A DNA stretch of 5,047 nucleotides. It comes from Chloroflexota bacterium. GTDB lineage: Bacteria; Chloroflexota; Anaerolineae; J102. Shown piece after piece: positions 1 through 4,920 of this stretch. The DNA lies in contig PIVW01000424.1 in NCBI GenBank assembly GCA_003353825.1, positions 1 through 5,047 of the forward strand, in the 5' to 3' direction. Numbering within the stretch: the stretch's first letter is position 1; each line of letters begins with the position of its first letter. The notes beneath the pieces are model-generated. The model saw only the letters and a list, made by a program, of their open reading frames with translations, had not been told where the DNA came from and searched no databases. The position numbers were made by a program, and so were the translations under genes.

Positions 1-103
1 CAAAGTTCCTCCGCCGCAGTGGCGGCCCCACAAGCAACGAGGGCGGCCATCGCTAGAGGCTTTACGCCTCATTCAACGATGGTGTCCTACTCCCAGTTGA
101 AGT

Positions 104-259
104 GCAGTCCTACCCAGAAAAGAGTTTGCCTCTGAAATTAAAGTTTTTTTGTGAGGAGACTCATTCTGGGCTGATGGATATTTTGTTGAAAGTATTGGTG
201 AGAAAAATGAAGAGGTTATTAGAGCCTACTTGGATGGTCAACAAACTAAGCACTCATAA
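104..259 (+). pseudogene. IS200/IS605-family Y1 transposase (TnpA), decayed C-terminal remnant
   Basis: The frame ending at the TAA of 257-259 reads AVLPRKEFASEIKVFL, then a TGA at 152-154, then GDSFWADGYFVESIGEKNEE and VIRAYLDGQQTKHS. The pattern FLWGxxFWxDGYFVxSIGE followed by VIRxYI is the usual C-terminal end of IS200/IS605 single-strand transposases, which cut and rejoin DNA through one tyrosine. The TGA sits where the family has the Trp of LWG, so a TGG to TGA change is likely. A further stop lies at 98-100 in this frame. Upstream, frame 1 (about 79-132) reads VSYSQLKCSPTQKR, resembling the family's YSxSQxVKxLKS stretch and suggesting an additional frameshift. The HUH motif and catalytic Tyr are not visible, so the copy cannot be active. 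An overlapping open frame at 102-284 is in another phase and looks spurious. Family assignment is from recalled sequence patterns. Confidence 0.68.
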
Positions 260-274
260 GCCTCGCATTCACCA

Positions 275-292
275 CCGGGCTTAAAAGCCCGG
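275..292. repeat. Palindrome resembling the right-end hairpin of an IS200/IS605 element
   Basis: CCGGGCTT (275-282) and AAGCCCGG (285-292) are perfect inverted arms separated by AA. In single-stranded DNA this would fold with a 6-bp stem and a TTAAAA loop. It starts 15 bases after the stop codon of the transposase remnant. IS200/IS605 elements carry subterminal hairpins that TnpA recognises, and the right-end one lies just past tnpA, so the placement fits. No T-run follows on the plus strand, so it is not a typical intrinsic terminator. The exact element end cannot be set from one copy. Confidence 0.55.
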
Positions 293-311
293 CGTTCTCT
301 GCTCAGGCGTA

Positions 312-396
312 TAGATTTGAAAGTAGGATTCTGAGACTCTGTAAACCTGTATTTTACGCCCGAATCTCTCCACTATTTTACACCATCGATCTGTCC
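312..396 (+). repeat. Direct repeat copy A (85 bp), upstream of the sulfatase
   Basis: This block aligns with 3177-3260. The first 60 positions differ at about 9 sites, and the last 25 align with small gaps (TTTTACACCATCGATCTGTCC against TTTAGAACCAGATCTGGTCC). Shared exact stretches include AGTAGGATTCTG and GTAAACCTGTA. Each copy can fold: GATTC pairs with GAATC, and in this copy GTAAA (nested inside) pairs with TTTAC around a 7-nt loop. It contains the palindrome ATCGAT at 385-390. I do not recognise the family. It could be a palindromic intergenic repeat or a small non-autonomous element. Confidence 0.7.
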
Positions 397-404
397 AAGA
401 GGTG

Positions 405-442
405 TTGACAATTTACAGAGCCAGGAGCGGTAAAGGTACAAT
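405..442 (+). promoter_or_regulatory. Possible sigma-70 promoter for the sulfatase gene
   Basis: A TTGACA lies at 405-410 and a TACAAT at 437-442, but the gap of 26 bases is too long for them to work together. TTTACA at 412-417 with TACAAT gives a 19-base spacer, slightly long but possible. This would leave an untranslated leader of roughly 130 bases before the ATG at 581. The call is from motif matching only. Confidence 0.3.
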
Positions 443-478
443 GGTATCACCCGCCAGTTACAACCACTTTTCTGGCTT

Positions 479-504
479 CGAACGTTTTTCGATACCCGAA
501 CGTT
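479..504. repeat. Direct repeat CGAACGTT x2, possible regulator site
   Basis: CGAACGTT occurs at 479-486 and again at 497-504, 18 bases apart start to start, and each copy holds the palindrome AACGTT. The pair lies between the candidate promoter and the sulfatase ribosome binding site. Spacing near two helical turns would allow a regulator to bind both on one face, but nothing ties it to a known regulator and chance is possible. Confidence 0.25.
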
Positions 505-567
505 GTCCACGCCCGCCCATTTGGCAGGCACGCAAACTGGGTCACTAACCTTACTCAAGACAAGGAA

Positions 568-573
568 AAGGAG
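568..573 (+). promoter_or_regulatory. Ribosome binding site fixing the sulfatase start
   Basis: AAGGAG at 568-573 stands 7 bases before the ATG at 581. The frame is open back to an ATG at 503, but no comparable site precedes that codon and the extra 26 residues (MSTPAHLAGTQTG...) do not resemble the family, so 581 is the better start. Confidence 0.8.
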
Positions 574-580
574 CATTTTC

Positions 581-2950
581 ATGACAGGCAAACCTCAAAC
601 AATAAGCCGATCCATACTGCCAATCCCGGACCAACCACATGTTGGTCTGACGACCTACGATGCCAAAGATCCGGAAACTAGGTTCCCGCCGATCCGGGAT
701 ATCCGACCCCCGAAAGGCGCGCCCAACGTGCTGGTCATCCTGATTGACGACGTTGGCTTTGGCGCGAGCAGCGCCTTCGGCGGTCCGGTTAACACCCCCG
801 CGGCCGAGCGGTTGGCAGAAAACGGATTGAAGCTCAATCGCTTCCACACCACAGCGTTGTGCTCGCCCACCCGCCAGGCACTGCTAACCGGCCGCAACCA
901 TCATTCGGTGAACATGGGCGGCATCTGCGAGATGGCAACGTCGGCGCCTGGCTATACCTCAGTATTACCAAAGGATAAGGCGCCGCTTGCCATGACACTC
1001 AAGCTCAACGGCTACGCGACGGCACAATTCGGCAAATGCCACGAGGTACCAGTCTGGCAGACCAGCCCGATGGGACCATTCGATTCCTGGCCCAGCGGCG
1101 GCGGCGGATTCGAGTACTTCTACGGTTTCATCGGTGGAGAGGCCGACCAGTACTATCCAGGTATCTTCGAAGGCACGACACCGCTAGAACCGGATAAAAC
1201 CCCTGAGCAAGGCTACCATTTCACCGAGGATATGACCAATAAAGCGATGGGATGGGTACGCCAACAGAAGGCGCTCATACCAGACAAGCCCTTCTTTATT
1301 TATTACGCGCCTGGCGCCACTCACGCCCCGCACCATGTACCCAAGAAATGGATTGACAAATACCGGGGCAAATTCGACGGCGGATGGGATGAACTTCGCG
1401 AAGAAACTTTTGCCCGTCAGAAAAAATTGGGGGTGATACCCGCCGACGCCGTCCTCACCAAACGCCCCGACGAAATCCCTGCCTACGATGAGATGCCTGC
1501 GGAGCTCAAGCCCATTCTTGCCCGCGAGATGGAGACCTATGCCGGGTTCCTCGAGCACACCGACCACCAAATCGGCCGGCTGCTCGACACCTTGGATGAC
1601 CTGGAAGTTCTTGACGACACTTTGGTCTACTACATCATCGGCGACAACGGTGCCTCCGCCGAAGGAACGCCGAACGGATGCTTCAACGAGATTGCTGTGC
1701 TTAACGGTATGGGCACGATCGAGACTCCTGAGTTCCTGATGAGTAATATCGACAAGTTCGGTGGACCGGAAGCCTCCAACCACTACGCAGTGGGCTGGGC
1801 GCACGCCATGGATACGCCTTACCAATGGACAAAGCAGGTAGCTTCACATTGGGGCGGCACTCGCAACGGAACGATCGTGCACTGGCCGAACGGCATCCAA
1901 GCCAAAGGCGAGATCCGTTCACAGTTTGCTCACGTAGTTGATATTGCGCCGACGGTCCTCGAGGTTGCGGGAATCCCTGCACCGACGATCGTGAATAGTG
2001 TCCAGCAGGCATCACTCGAAGGCGTCAGTATGTTGTATGCGTTCAATGAAGCCAAGGCAGCAGAACGGCACGAAATCCAGTATTTCGAGATGTTTTGTAA
2101 CCGTGGCATCTATCACAAGGGTTGGACGGCGGTGACCCGGCACGGTGTACCCTGGGTTGGCGCCTACGACCGTACCTTTGATGATGATGTCTGGGAGTTG
2201 TACGACACGAACACCGACTGGACGCAGTCGAAGGATCTGGCAAAGCAAAATCCGGAAAAGCTCGCCGAATTGCAGCGTCTATTCCTAATCGAGGCGACCA
2301 AATACAATGTTCTCCCGCTCGATGATCGATCGTTTGAGCGCTTCAATGCTGATATCGCGGGTCGGCCGCAACTGATCAAGGGAAAGACACAGATGCTGTT
2401 TGGTGGTATGTCCCGGTTGCCTGAACATGCGGTCCTCCAAATGCACAATAAATCGTATTCGTTAACCGCTGAGATCGAGGTGCCCAAATCCGGTGCCAAC
2501 GGCGTTATCGTTTCCATGGGAGCCGGAATCGGCGGCTGGAGTTTCTACGCCAAGGACGGCAAGCTCAAGCACTGCTACAACTTCTTCGGCATCGAGCATT
2601 ACTTTGCTGAGGGCAAGCAGGCGATCCCCGCCGGTAAGCATCAGGTCCGCATGGAGTTCACTTACGACGGCGGTGGCCTAGCCAAGGGGGGCAGCGTCTG
2701 GTTGTATGTGGACGGCAAGAAAGATGGCGAAGGCCGCGTAGACATGACGGTGCCGATGCTTTTCGGTACCGATACCTGCGATGTTGGCAGGGACGCCGGC
2801 TCGCCGGTCTCGCCGGACTATGGTCCGAAAGACAGCGAGTTCAGCGGCACAGTGAATTGGGTGCAGATGGACATCGATGAGAATGCCGAGGATCTCGATC
2901 ATCTGATCACGCCCGAGGAACGGTACAAGGTCGCGATGGCGCGGCAGTAA
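581..2950 (+). CDS. Arylsulfatase (formylglycine-dependent sulfatase, PF00884 type)
   Basis: This 789-residue protein should hydrolyse sulfate esters to alcohol plus sulfate. The sulfatase motif CSPTR is at residues 94-98; Cys94 would become formylglycine. Other expected active-site residues are present: Asp56-Asp57 (LIDDVGFG), Arg98, Lys152 and His154 (GKCHEVP), His248 (THAPHH), Asp355-Asn356 (GDNGAS) and probably Lys418 near SHWGGTRNG. Their spacing closely follows that recalled for Pseudomonas aeruginosa AtsA. Residues about 615-767 look like a beta-sandwich of the concanavalin/LamG type (YSLTAEIEVP, GGWSFYAKDGKL, VWLYVDGKKDGEG). Length and layout match the large arylsulfatases of about 790 residues, such as mycobacterial AtsD. 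No signal peptide or membrane segment is visible, so it appears cytoplasmic. It stands alone between two copies of an 84-85 bp repeat. No formylglycine-generating enzyme, sulfate transporter or regulator is in the window. The natural substrate cannot be read from sequence. Confidence 0.95.
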   Translation: MTGKPQTISRSILPIPDQPHVGLTTYDAKDPETRFPPIRDIRPPKGAPNVLVILIDDVGFGASSAFGGPVNTPAAERLAENGLKLNRFHTTALCSPTRQALLTGRNHHSVNMGGICEMATSAPGYTSVLPKDKAPLAMTLKLNGYATAQFGKCHEVPVWQTSPMGPFDSWPSGGGGFEYFYGFIGGEADQYYPGIFEGTTPLEPDKTPEQGYHFTEDMTNKAMGWVRQQKALIPDKPFFIYYAPGATHAPHHVPKKWIDKYRGKFDGGWDELREETFARQKKLGVIPADAVLTKRPDEIPAYDEMPAELKPILAREMETYAGFLEHTDHQIGRLLDTLDDLEVLDDTLVYYIIGDNGASAEGTPNGCFNEIAVLNGMGTIETPEFLMSNIDKFGGPEASNHYAVGWAHAMDTPYQWTKQVASHWGGTRNGTIVHWPNGIQAKGEIRSQFAHVVDIAPTVLEVAGIPAPTIVNSVQQASLEGVSMLYAFNEAKAAERHEIQYFEMFCNRGIYHKGWTAVTRHGVPWVGAYDRTFDDDVWELYDTNTDWTQSKDLAKQNPEKLAELQRLFLIEATKYNVLPLDDRSFERFNADIAGRPQLIKGKTQMLFGGMSRLPEHAVLQMHNKSYSLTAEIEVPKSGANGVIVSMGAGIGGWSFYAKDGKLKHCYNFFGIEHYFAEGKQAIPAGKHQVRMEFTYDGGGLAKGGSVWLYVDGKKDGEGRVDMTVPMLFGTDTCDVGRDAGSPVSPDYGPKDSEFSGTVNWVQMDIDENAEDLDHLITPEERYKVAMARQ

Positions 2951-2956
2951 CGTCAA

Positions 2957-2978
2957 ACTCGCTTTTTCGATGGCGAGT
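2957..2978. repeat. Small hairpin just after the sulfatase stop
   Basis: ACTCGC (2957-2962) and GCGAGT (2973-2978) form a 6-bp stem around a 10-nt loop beginning TTTTTCG. It starts 7 bases after the stop codon. The T-run is in the loop rather than after the stem, so as an intrinsic terminator it is weak. It may act with the larger hairpin that follows. Confidence 0.4.
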
Positions 2979-2985
2979 ATTCAAT

Positions 2986-3029
2986 AGGCCGCCACCTGGC
3001 CTCAGAAAGTGCCAGACAGGTGGTGGCCT
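2986..3029. terminator. Large stem-loop downstream of the sulfatase, possible transcription end
   Basis: AGGCCGCCACCTG (2986-2998) pairs with CAGGTGGTGGCCT (3017-3029), a 13-bp stem with one G-T pair and an 18-nt loop. The loop side offers an alternative inner stem, CTGGC (2996-3000) with GCCAG (3011-3015). Its position 36 bases past the stop codon fits transcript termination or 3'-end protection. No U-tract follows, so it may not be a classical intrinsic terminator. It could also be a recombination-related palindrome. Confidence 0.45.
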
Positions 3030-3069
3030 GACAGTTCGTTGGAATCGTTCTGCCGACTGGAGGTTTGGT

Positions 3070-3112
3070 TTGCACATATGGGTTCTGACATTCGTTCTTA
3101 ATGAGTTCACCT
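3070..3112 (+). repeat. Direct repeat, left copy, of the sequence at 4901
   Basis: TTGCACATATGGGTTCTGAC (3070-3089) is identical to 4901-4920. Similarity continues weakly to about 3112: TCGTTCTTAATGAGTTCACC here against TCGTTGTTGGATGAATTGCCC there, about 15 of 20 positions with one gap. Sequence to the left of each copy differs. The right copy runs into a ComM-like reading frame, and this copy has the same GCACATATGGGT (Ala-His-Met-Gly) followed by a decayed equivalent, so it may be an older fragment of the same gene. Confidence 0.7.
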
Positions 3113-3155
3113 AAACCAGTCAGCCAATCAGATGTGATATATGATTTGGATCATA

Positions 3156-3175
3156 GTGAAAAAGGGACGGTTCAC
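3156..3175. repeat. Hairpin GTGAA...TTCAC beside repeat copy B
   Basis: GTGAA (3156-3160) and TTCAC (3171-3175) enclose AAAGGGACGG. The GGGACGGTTCACGT wording resembles intergenic repeats seen near REP-associated tyrosine transposases in gammaproteobacteria, a recollection I cannot check. It directly precedes copy B and is absent beside copy A. Confidence 0.35.
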
Positions 3176-3176
3176 G

Positions 3177-3260
3177 TAGACTTGAGAGTAGGATTCTGGG
3201 ACGCGGTAAACCTGTAATTTGCGCTCGAATCTCTCGACGGTTTAGAACCAGATCTGGTCC
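3177..3260 (+). repeat. Direct repeat copy B (84 bp), downstream of the sulfatase
   Basis: This is the second copy of the block at 312-396, in the same orientation and about 2.86 kb away. It can fold with GATTC against GAATC and flanking GAGAG against CTCTC, leaving a few unpaired bases. It ends in a perfect 12-bp palindrome ACCAGATCTGGT (3247-3258), which in copy A is replaced by sequence around ATCGAT. The divergence shows the copies are not a recent duplication. It lies about 40 bases before the integron-like core site at 3301. Confidence 0.7.
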
Positions 3261-3300
3261 TAATATTGGATTCTTTACAAGACCGTTCCTTCCGCCGCCC

Positions 3301-3310
3301 GTTATGCGGC
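3301..3310 (+). other. Integron-like core site (R' type) at the left edge of the DinB cassette
   Basis: GTTATGCGGC resembles the attC core consensus GTTRRRY in its cassette-boundary position, although it departs from the consensus in the third variable base. Its exact reverse complement, GCCGCATAAC, stands at 3892-3901 after the downstream gene. In an integrated cassette the first bases are expected to complement the inverse core of its own attC, because the two come together in the circular form. The match is what a cassette predicts. The coding start follows about 17 bases later, as in typical cassettes. Confidence 0.6.
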
Positions 3311-3327
3311 TTCTCAGACACACTGAC

Positions 3328-3840
3328 ATGAAGAAAAAAGTAACTATGACTGATATGCAAGCACTGCTCACACGCTACGCTGAAGGGGCAGAACAACTGG
3401 AAGCTGCTCTTGCTGGCCTTGAAGAGACCAATCTTGACGTGGCTGAGACTTCTGAGAGCTGGACGATTCGCCAGATCGTACATCACGTAGTTGACGGGGA
3501 TGGTCTATGGAGTATGTGCATCAAAGCATCGTTGGGAGACAGCAGAGGGTTGTTTAGCTATCGATGGTATTGGGAAAAACCACAGGATGAATGGGCAGAT
3601 AATTGGGGATACGCAGCGCGAGAGATAGAACCATCATTAGCATTGTTTCGAGCGAACCGATGCCACACCTCGCAGTTGTTGCACCAGACACCCGACGCTT
3701 GGGAGAAGTATACTTTGATAACGCTACCGGATGGGGAAGAGCAAGCGACCTCAGTCCAGTATGTGGTGGAAATGCAAACAAAACACATAGAGGGACACAT
3801 TGAAGACATCCGAGCCATAAGGAATAAGCACAAGCTGTGA
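3328..3840 (+). CDS. DinB/YfiT-like four-helix metalloprotein
   Basis: The 170-residue product looks like a DinB superfamily protein: small four-helix bundles that usually bind one divalent metal through three histidines and often act as thiol-dependent transferases. Visible signs are SWTIRQIVHHVVDGD (His52-His53 and Asp56) and the C-terminal KHIEGHIEDIRAIR (His153, His157), giving the usual His...HxxxH set. Length is normal. The start is uncertain: ATG 3328 and ATG 3346 (MTDMQALLTRYAEG, where family similarity begins) are both possible and neither has a clear Shine-Dalgarno; ATG 3304 lies inside the core site and is unlikely. The gene sits between complementary core-like sites, so it looks like an integron cassette gene, probably read from outside since no promoter is evident. 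Substrate is unknown; detoxification or thiol transfer is only a family-level guess. Confidence 0.85.
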   Translation: MKKKVTMTDMQALLTRYAEGAEQLEAALAGLEETNLDVAETSESWTIRQIVHHVVDGDGLWSMCIKASLGDSRGLFSYRWYWEKPQDEWADNWGYAAREIEPSLALFRANRCHTSQLLHQTPDAWEKYTLITLPDGEEQATSVQYVVEMQTKHIEGHIEDIRAIRNKHKL

Positions 3841-3891
3841 GATTGAGTTGAGATGTTTCTGTTTACAAGTGTTAGGAGCTGTTGGAAAGAC

Positions 3892-3957
3892 GCCGCATAA
3901 CACACGCTGCAGGCGATGCCGCTTCGCGGCCGTATCGCGGCACGATTTGGCTATGTG
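3892..3957 (+). other. attC-like recombination site after the DinB gene
   Basis: The inverse core GCCGCATAAC (3892-3901) leads into CACACGCTGCAGG and a hairpin, CGATGCCGC (3914-3922) against GCGGC (3926-3930), then ATCG (3934-3937) after a CGT bulge. The right side, GGCACGATTTGGCTATGTG, partly complements the left arm with extra unpaired bases, and GCTATGTG (3950-3957) would be a degenerate right core. Size of about 66 bp, imperfect arms and bulges fit attC sites. The weak right core is the main doubt. It starts 51 bases after the DinB stop. Confidence 0.55.
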
Positions 3958-4084
3958 AGGGAGCTTTCCAAGTGCGATTCGACGGGTAAGTCGCTGTGCA
4001 CCTGAGCTTTTTCGATGCGGCGGACCCTCGCTCCACCCGCTCCCGCCGCATCGGGCGGTGGATGGCTAAGACGAATATTGAATT
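3958..4084. other. Gene-free GC-rich structured stretch, possible second attC or cassette remnant
   Basis: No coding region is supported here. CGATGCGGCGG (4013-4023) and CCGCCGCATCG (4043-4053) form a perfect 11-bp inverted repeat around 19 bases. CCGCC (4043-4047) can instead pair with GGCGG (4054-4058). The T-run (4008-4012) precedes the stem on the plus strand, so it is not a terminator for the DinB gene. CTAAGAC at 4066-4072 resembles the boundary TAAGAC found again at 4829-4834, and the next gene begins 12 bases later, so the end of this stretch may be a cassette boundary. It could be the tail of a lost cassette. Confidence 0.4.
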
Positions 4085-4714
4085 ATGATTATTCTTTTAG
4101 GTGGTCCCCCAAGAGTTGGAAAATCAATAATCTCCAGTGAGATTCAGCAGAAACATTCTGTGAGTGTTATTTCAACGGATACCCTCGGTGCAGTGCTGGA
4201 GAATGTTCTGAGCCCGGAAGCGGCACCAGACTTGTTTGTTTTTGGCAAGTTTAATGAATTGCCCATGGCGGAACGGGTGAAGTTAATAATGCAGGATCCT
4301 GCAGAACTCATTGATTATGTGAGAAAGGAAAGTCATGTCGTTTGGAAAGCGGTAGAGGCTTTTATCAGGAGAGAGAATGATGAGGGTCGAGATGCACTGA
4401 TTGAAGGAGTTGCTGTTCTTCCCGAGTTGATGAGTCAGCTTGAGGACATCCCCCATCGGGTCGTATTTATCGGAAATCAAGGAGAAAATCACAAAGAGAA
4501 CATCAAGAAATCTGCTGAAGAGAATGAGCATGATTGGATGCGGGATGTTAGCGACCAATACATTGGTGCTTTTGCAATGTTTGTGAAGCGGATGAGCGCC
4601 TACATTGAGCAGGAGGCTAAGAAGTATGGCTTCGAGTATATAGAGATGGACAACGAGCTATTTGAGGATGTAACGGAAGAGGTTATGCAATCACTAGGAT
4701 TGAGCGCCAGATAA
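4085..4714 (+). CDS. P-loop kinase-like NTPase (2-phosphoglycerate kinase / phosphotransferase-like)
   Basis: The 209-residue protein opens with a Walker A loop, GGPPRVGKS at residues 6-14 (Lys13, Ser14), directly after strand MIILL. ISTDTLG follows, with Asp32 placed like the base or substrate-binding acid of small kinases. ALIEGVAVLP (104-113) looks like the second core strand with EG, as in 2-phosphoglycerate kinase-like and chloramphenicol phosphotransferase-like proteins. VVFIGNQGE (126-134) and a charged helix with WMRD (151-154) may form the lid; YGFEYIEMD is a late strand. It probably transfers phosphate from ATP to a small molecule, but the substrate cannot be told. No Shine-Dalgarno is visible before the ATG, and its stop TAA overlaps an attC-like inverse core, both common in integron cassettes. 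It is clearly more AT-rich than the sulfatase gene, consistent with separate origin. Resistance or metabolic roles are both open. Confidence 0.85.
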   Translation: MIILLGGPPRVGKSIISSEIQQKHSVSVISTDTLGAVLENVLSPEAAPDLFVFGKFNELPMAERVKLIMQDPAELIDYVRKESHVVWKAVEAFIRRENDEGRDALIEGVAVLPELMSQLEDIPHRVVFIGNQGENHKENIKKSAEENEHDWMRDVSDQYIGAFAMFVKRMSAYIEQEAKKYGFEYIEMDNELFEDVTEEVMQSLGLSAR

Positions 4715-4834
4715 CCATCACATGCAGCCCGACCGCCTTGCAGCGTAGCGCGCGCCGCGACAAAAGCAAAAGTGGCTCTGGTTCTTGTGTTTTGTCGTGC
4801 CAGAACCGGCGGCGACTGATGTGGAGCGTAAGAC
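4709..4834 (+). other. attC-like recombination site after the P-loop kinase gene
   Basis: The left arm AGATAACC-ATCACATGCAG-CCCGACCGCC (4709-4737) pairs imperfectly with the right arm GGCGGCGACTGATGTGG-AGCGTAAGAC (4808-4834). Read as complements the arms share GGCGG, CG, CTG and ATGTG. A single unpaired base splits CTG from ATGTG, and there is an unpaired spacer before the cores, the hallmarks of attC. GTAAGAC differs from GTTRRRY at one position. The gene's TAA lies inside the left core. The centre holds another stem, CGACAAAA (4758-4765) with TTTTGTCG (4790-4797), and GGTTCT (4780-4785) with AGAACC (4802-4807). A length of 126 bp matches long attC sites such as Vibrio repeats. Confidence 0.6.
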
Positions 4835-4843
4835 TCAACCTAC

Positions 4844-4873
4844 TCATGGTTATGGACCAGACCGGAACCATGA
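4844..4873. repeat. Inverted repeat TCATGGTT / AACCATGA
   Basis: TCATGGTT (4844-4851) and AACCATGA (4866-4873) are perfect 8-bp arms around 14 bases. No T-run follows. A smaller pair, TGTTG (4881-4885) and CAACA (4894-4898), comes next. These fill the gap between the attC-like site and the ComM fragment. Role unknown; no gene is supported in 4835-4900. Confidence 0.4.
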
Positions 4874-4900
4874 TAAATGGTGTTGGCCAGACACAACAGC

Positions 4901-4920
4901 TTGCACATATGGGTTCTGAC
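4901..4920 (+). repeat. Direct repeat, right copy, of the sequence at 3070
   Basis: The 20 bases are identical to 3070-3089 and in the same orientation. GCACATATGGGT in it reads Ala-His-Met-Gly, matching the LAHxG that precedes VLFLDELPEF in ComM, but it is out of frame with the LDELPEF that follows, and the distance is about 5 bases too long. This copy is therefore either the broken edge of a ComM gene or a foreign sequence joined to it. Confidence 0.75.

Noticed and set aside
1..50. Short minus-strand open frame starting MAALVACGAATAAEEL, and hairpins CCGCC/GGCGG (11-25) and GAGGC/GCCTC (56-70)
   Set aside because: Only about 16 codons fit before the window edge, with no ribosome binding site or family match; the hairpins are short and could be chance in GC-rich DNA.
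102..284. Plus-strand open frame of 60 codons with GTG start
   Set aside because: It is in a different phase from the recognisable TnpA similarity and runs into the palindrome; its translation resembles nothing I know.
405..442. TTGACA (405-410) with TACAAT (437-442) as a strong consensus promoter
   Set aside because: The 26-base gap is too long for the two to form one sigma-70 promoter; only the weaker TTTACA pairing was kept, at low confidence.
1184..1825. Minus-strand open frame of 213 codons inside the sulfatase
   Set aside because: It lies wholly within the strongly supported sulfatase gene and shows no recognisable domain; GC-rich codon use on the plus strand explains it.
3558..3905. 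Minus-strand open frame of 115 codons opposite the DinB gene
   Set aside because: It is antisense to a gene with clear family signs and runs into the attC-like core; no domain is recognisable.
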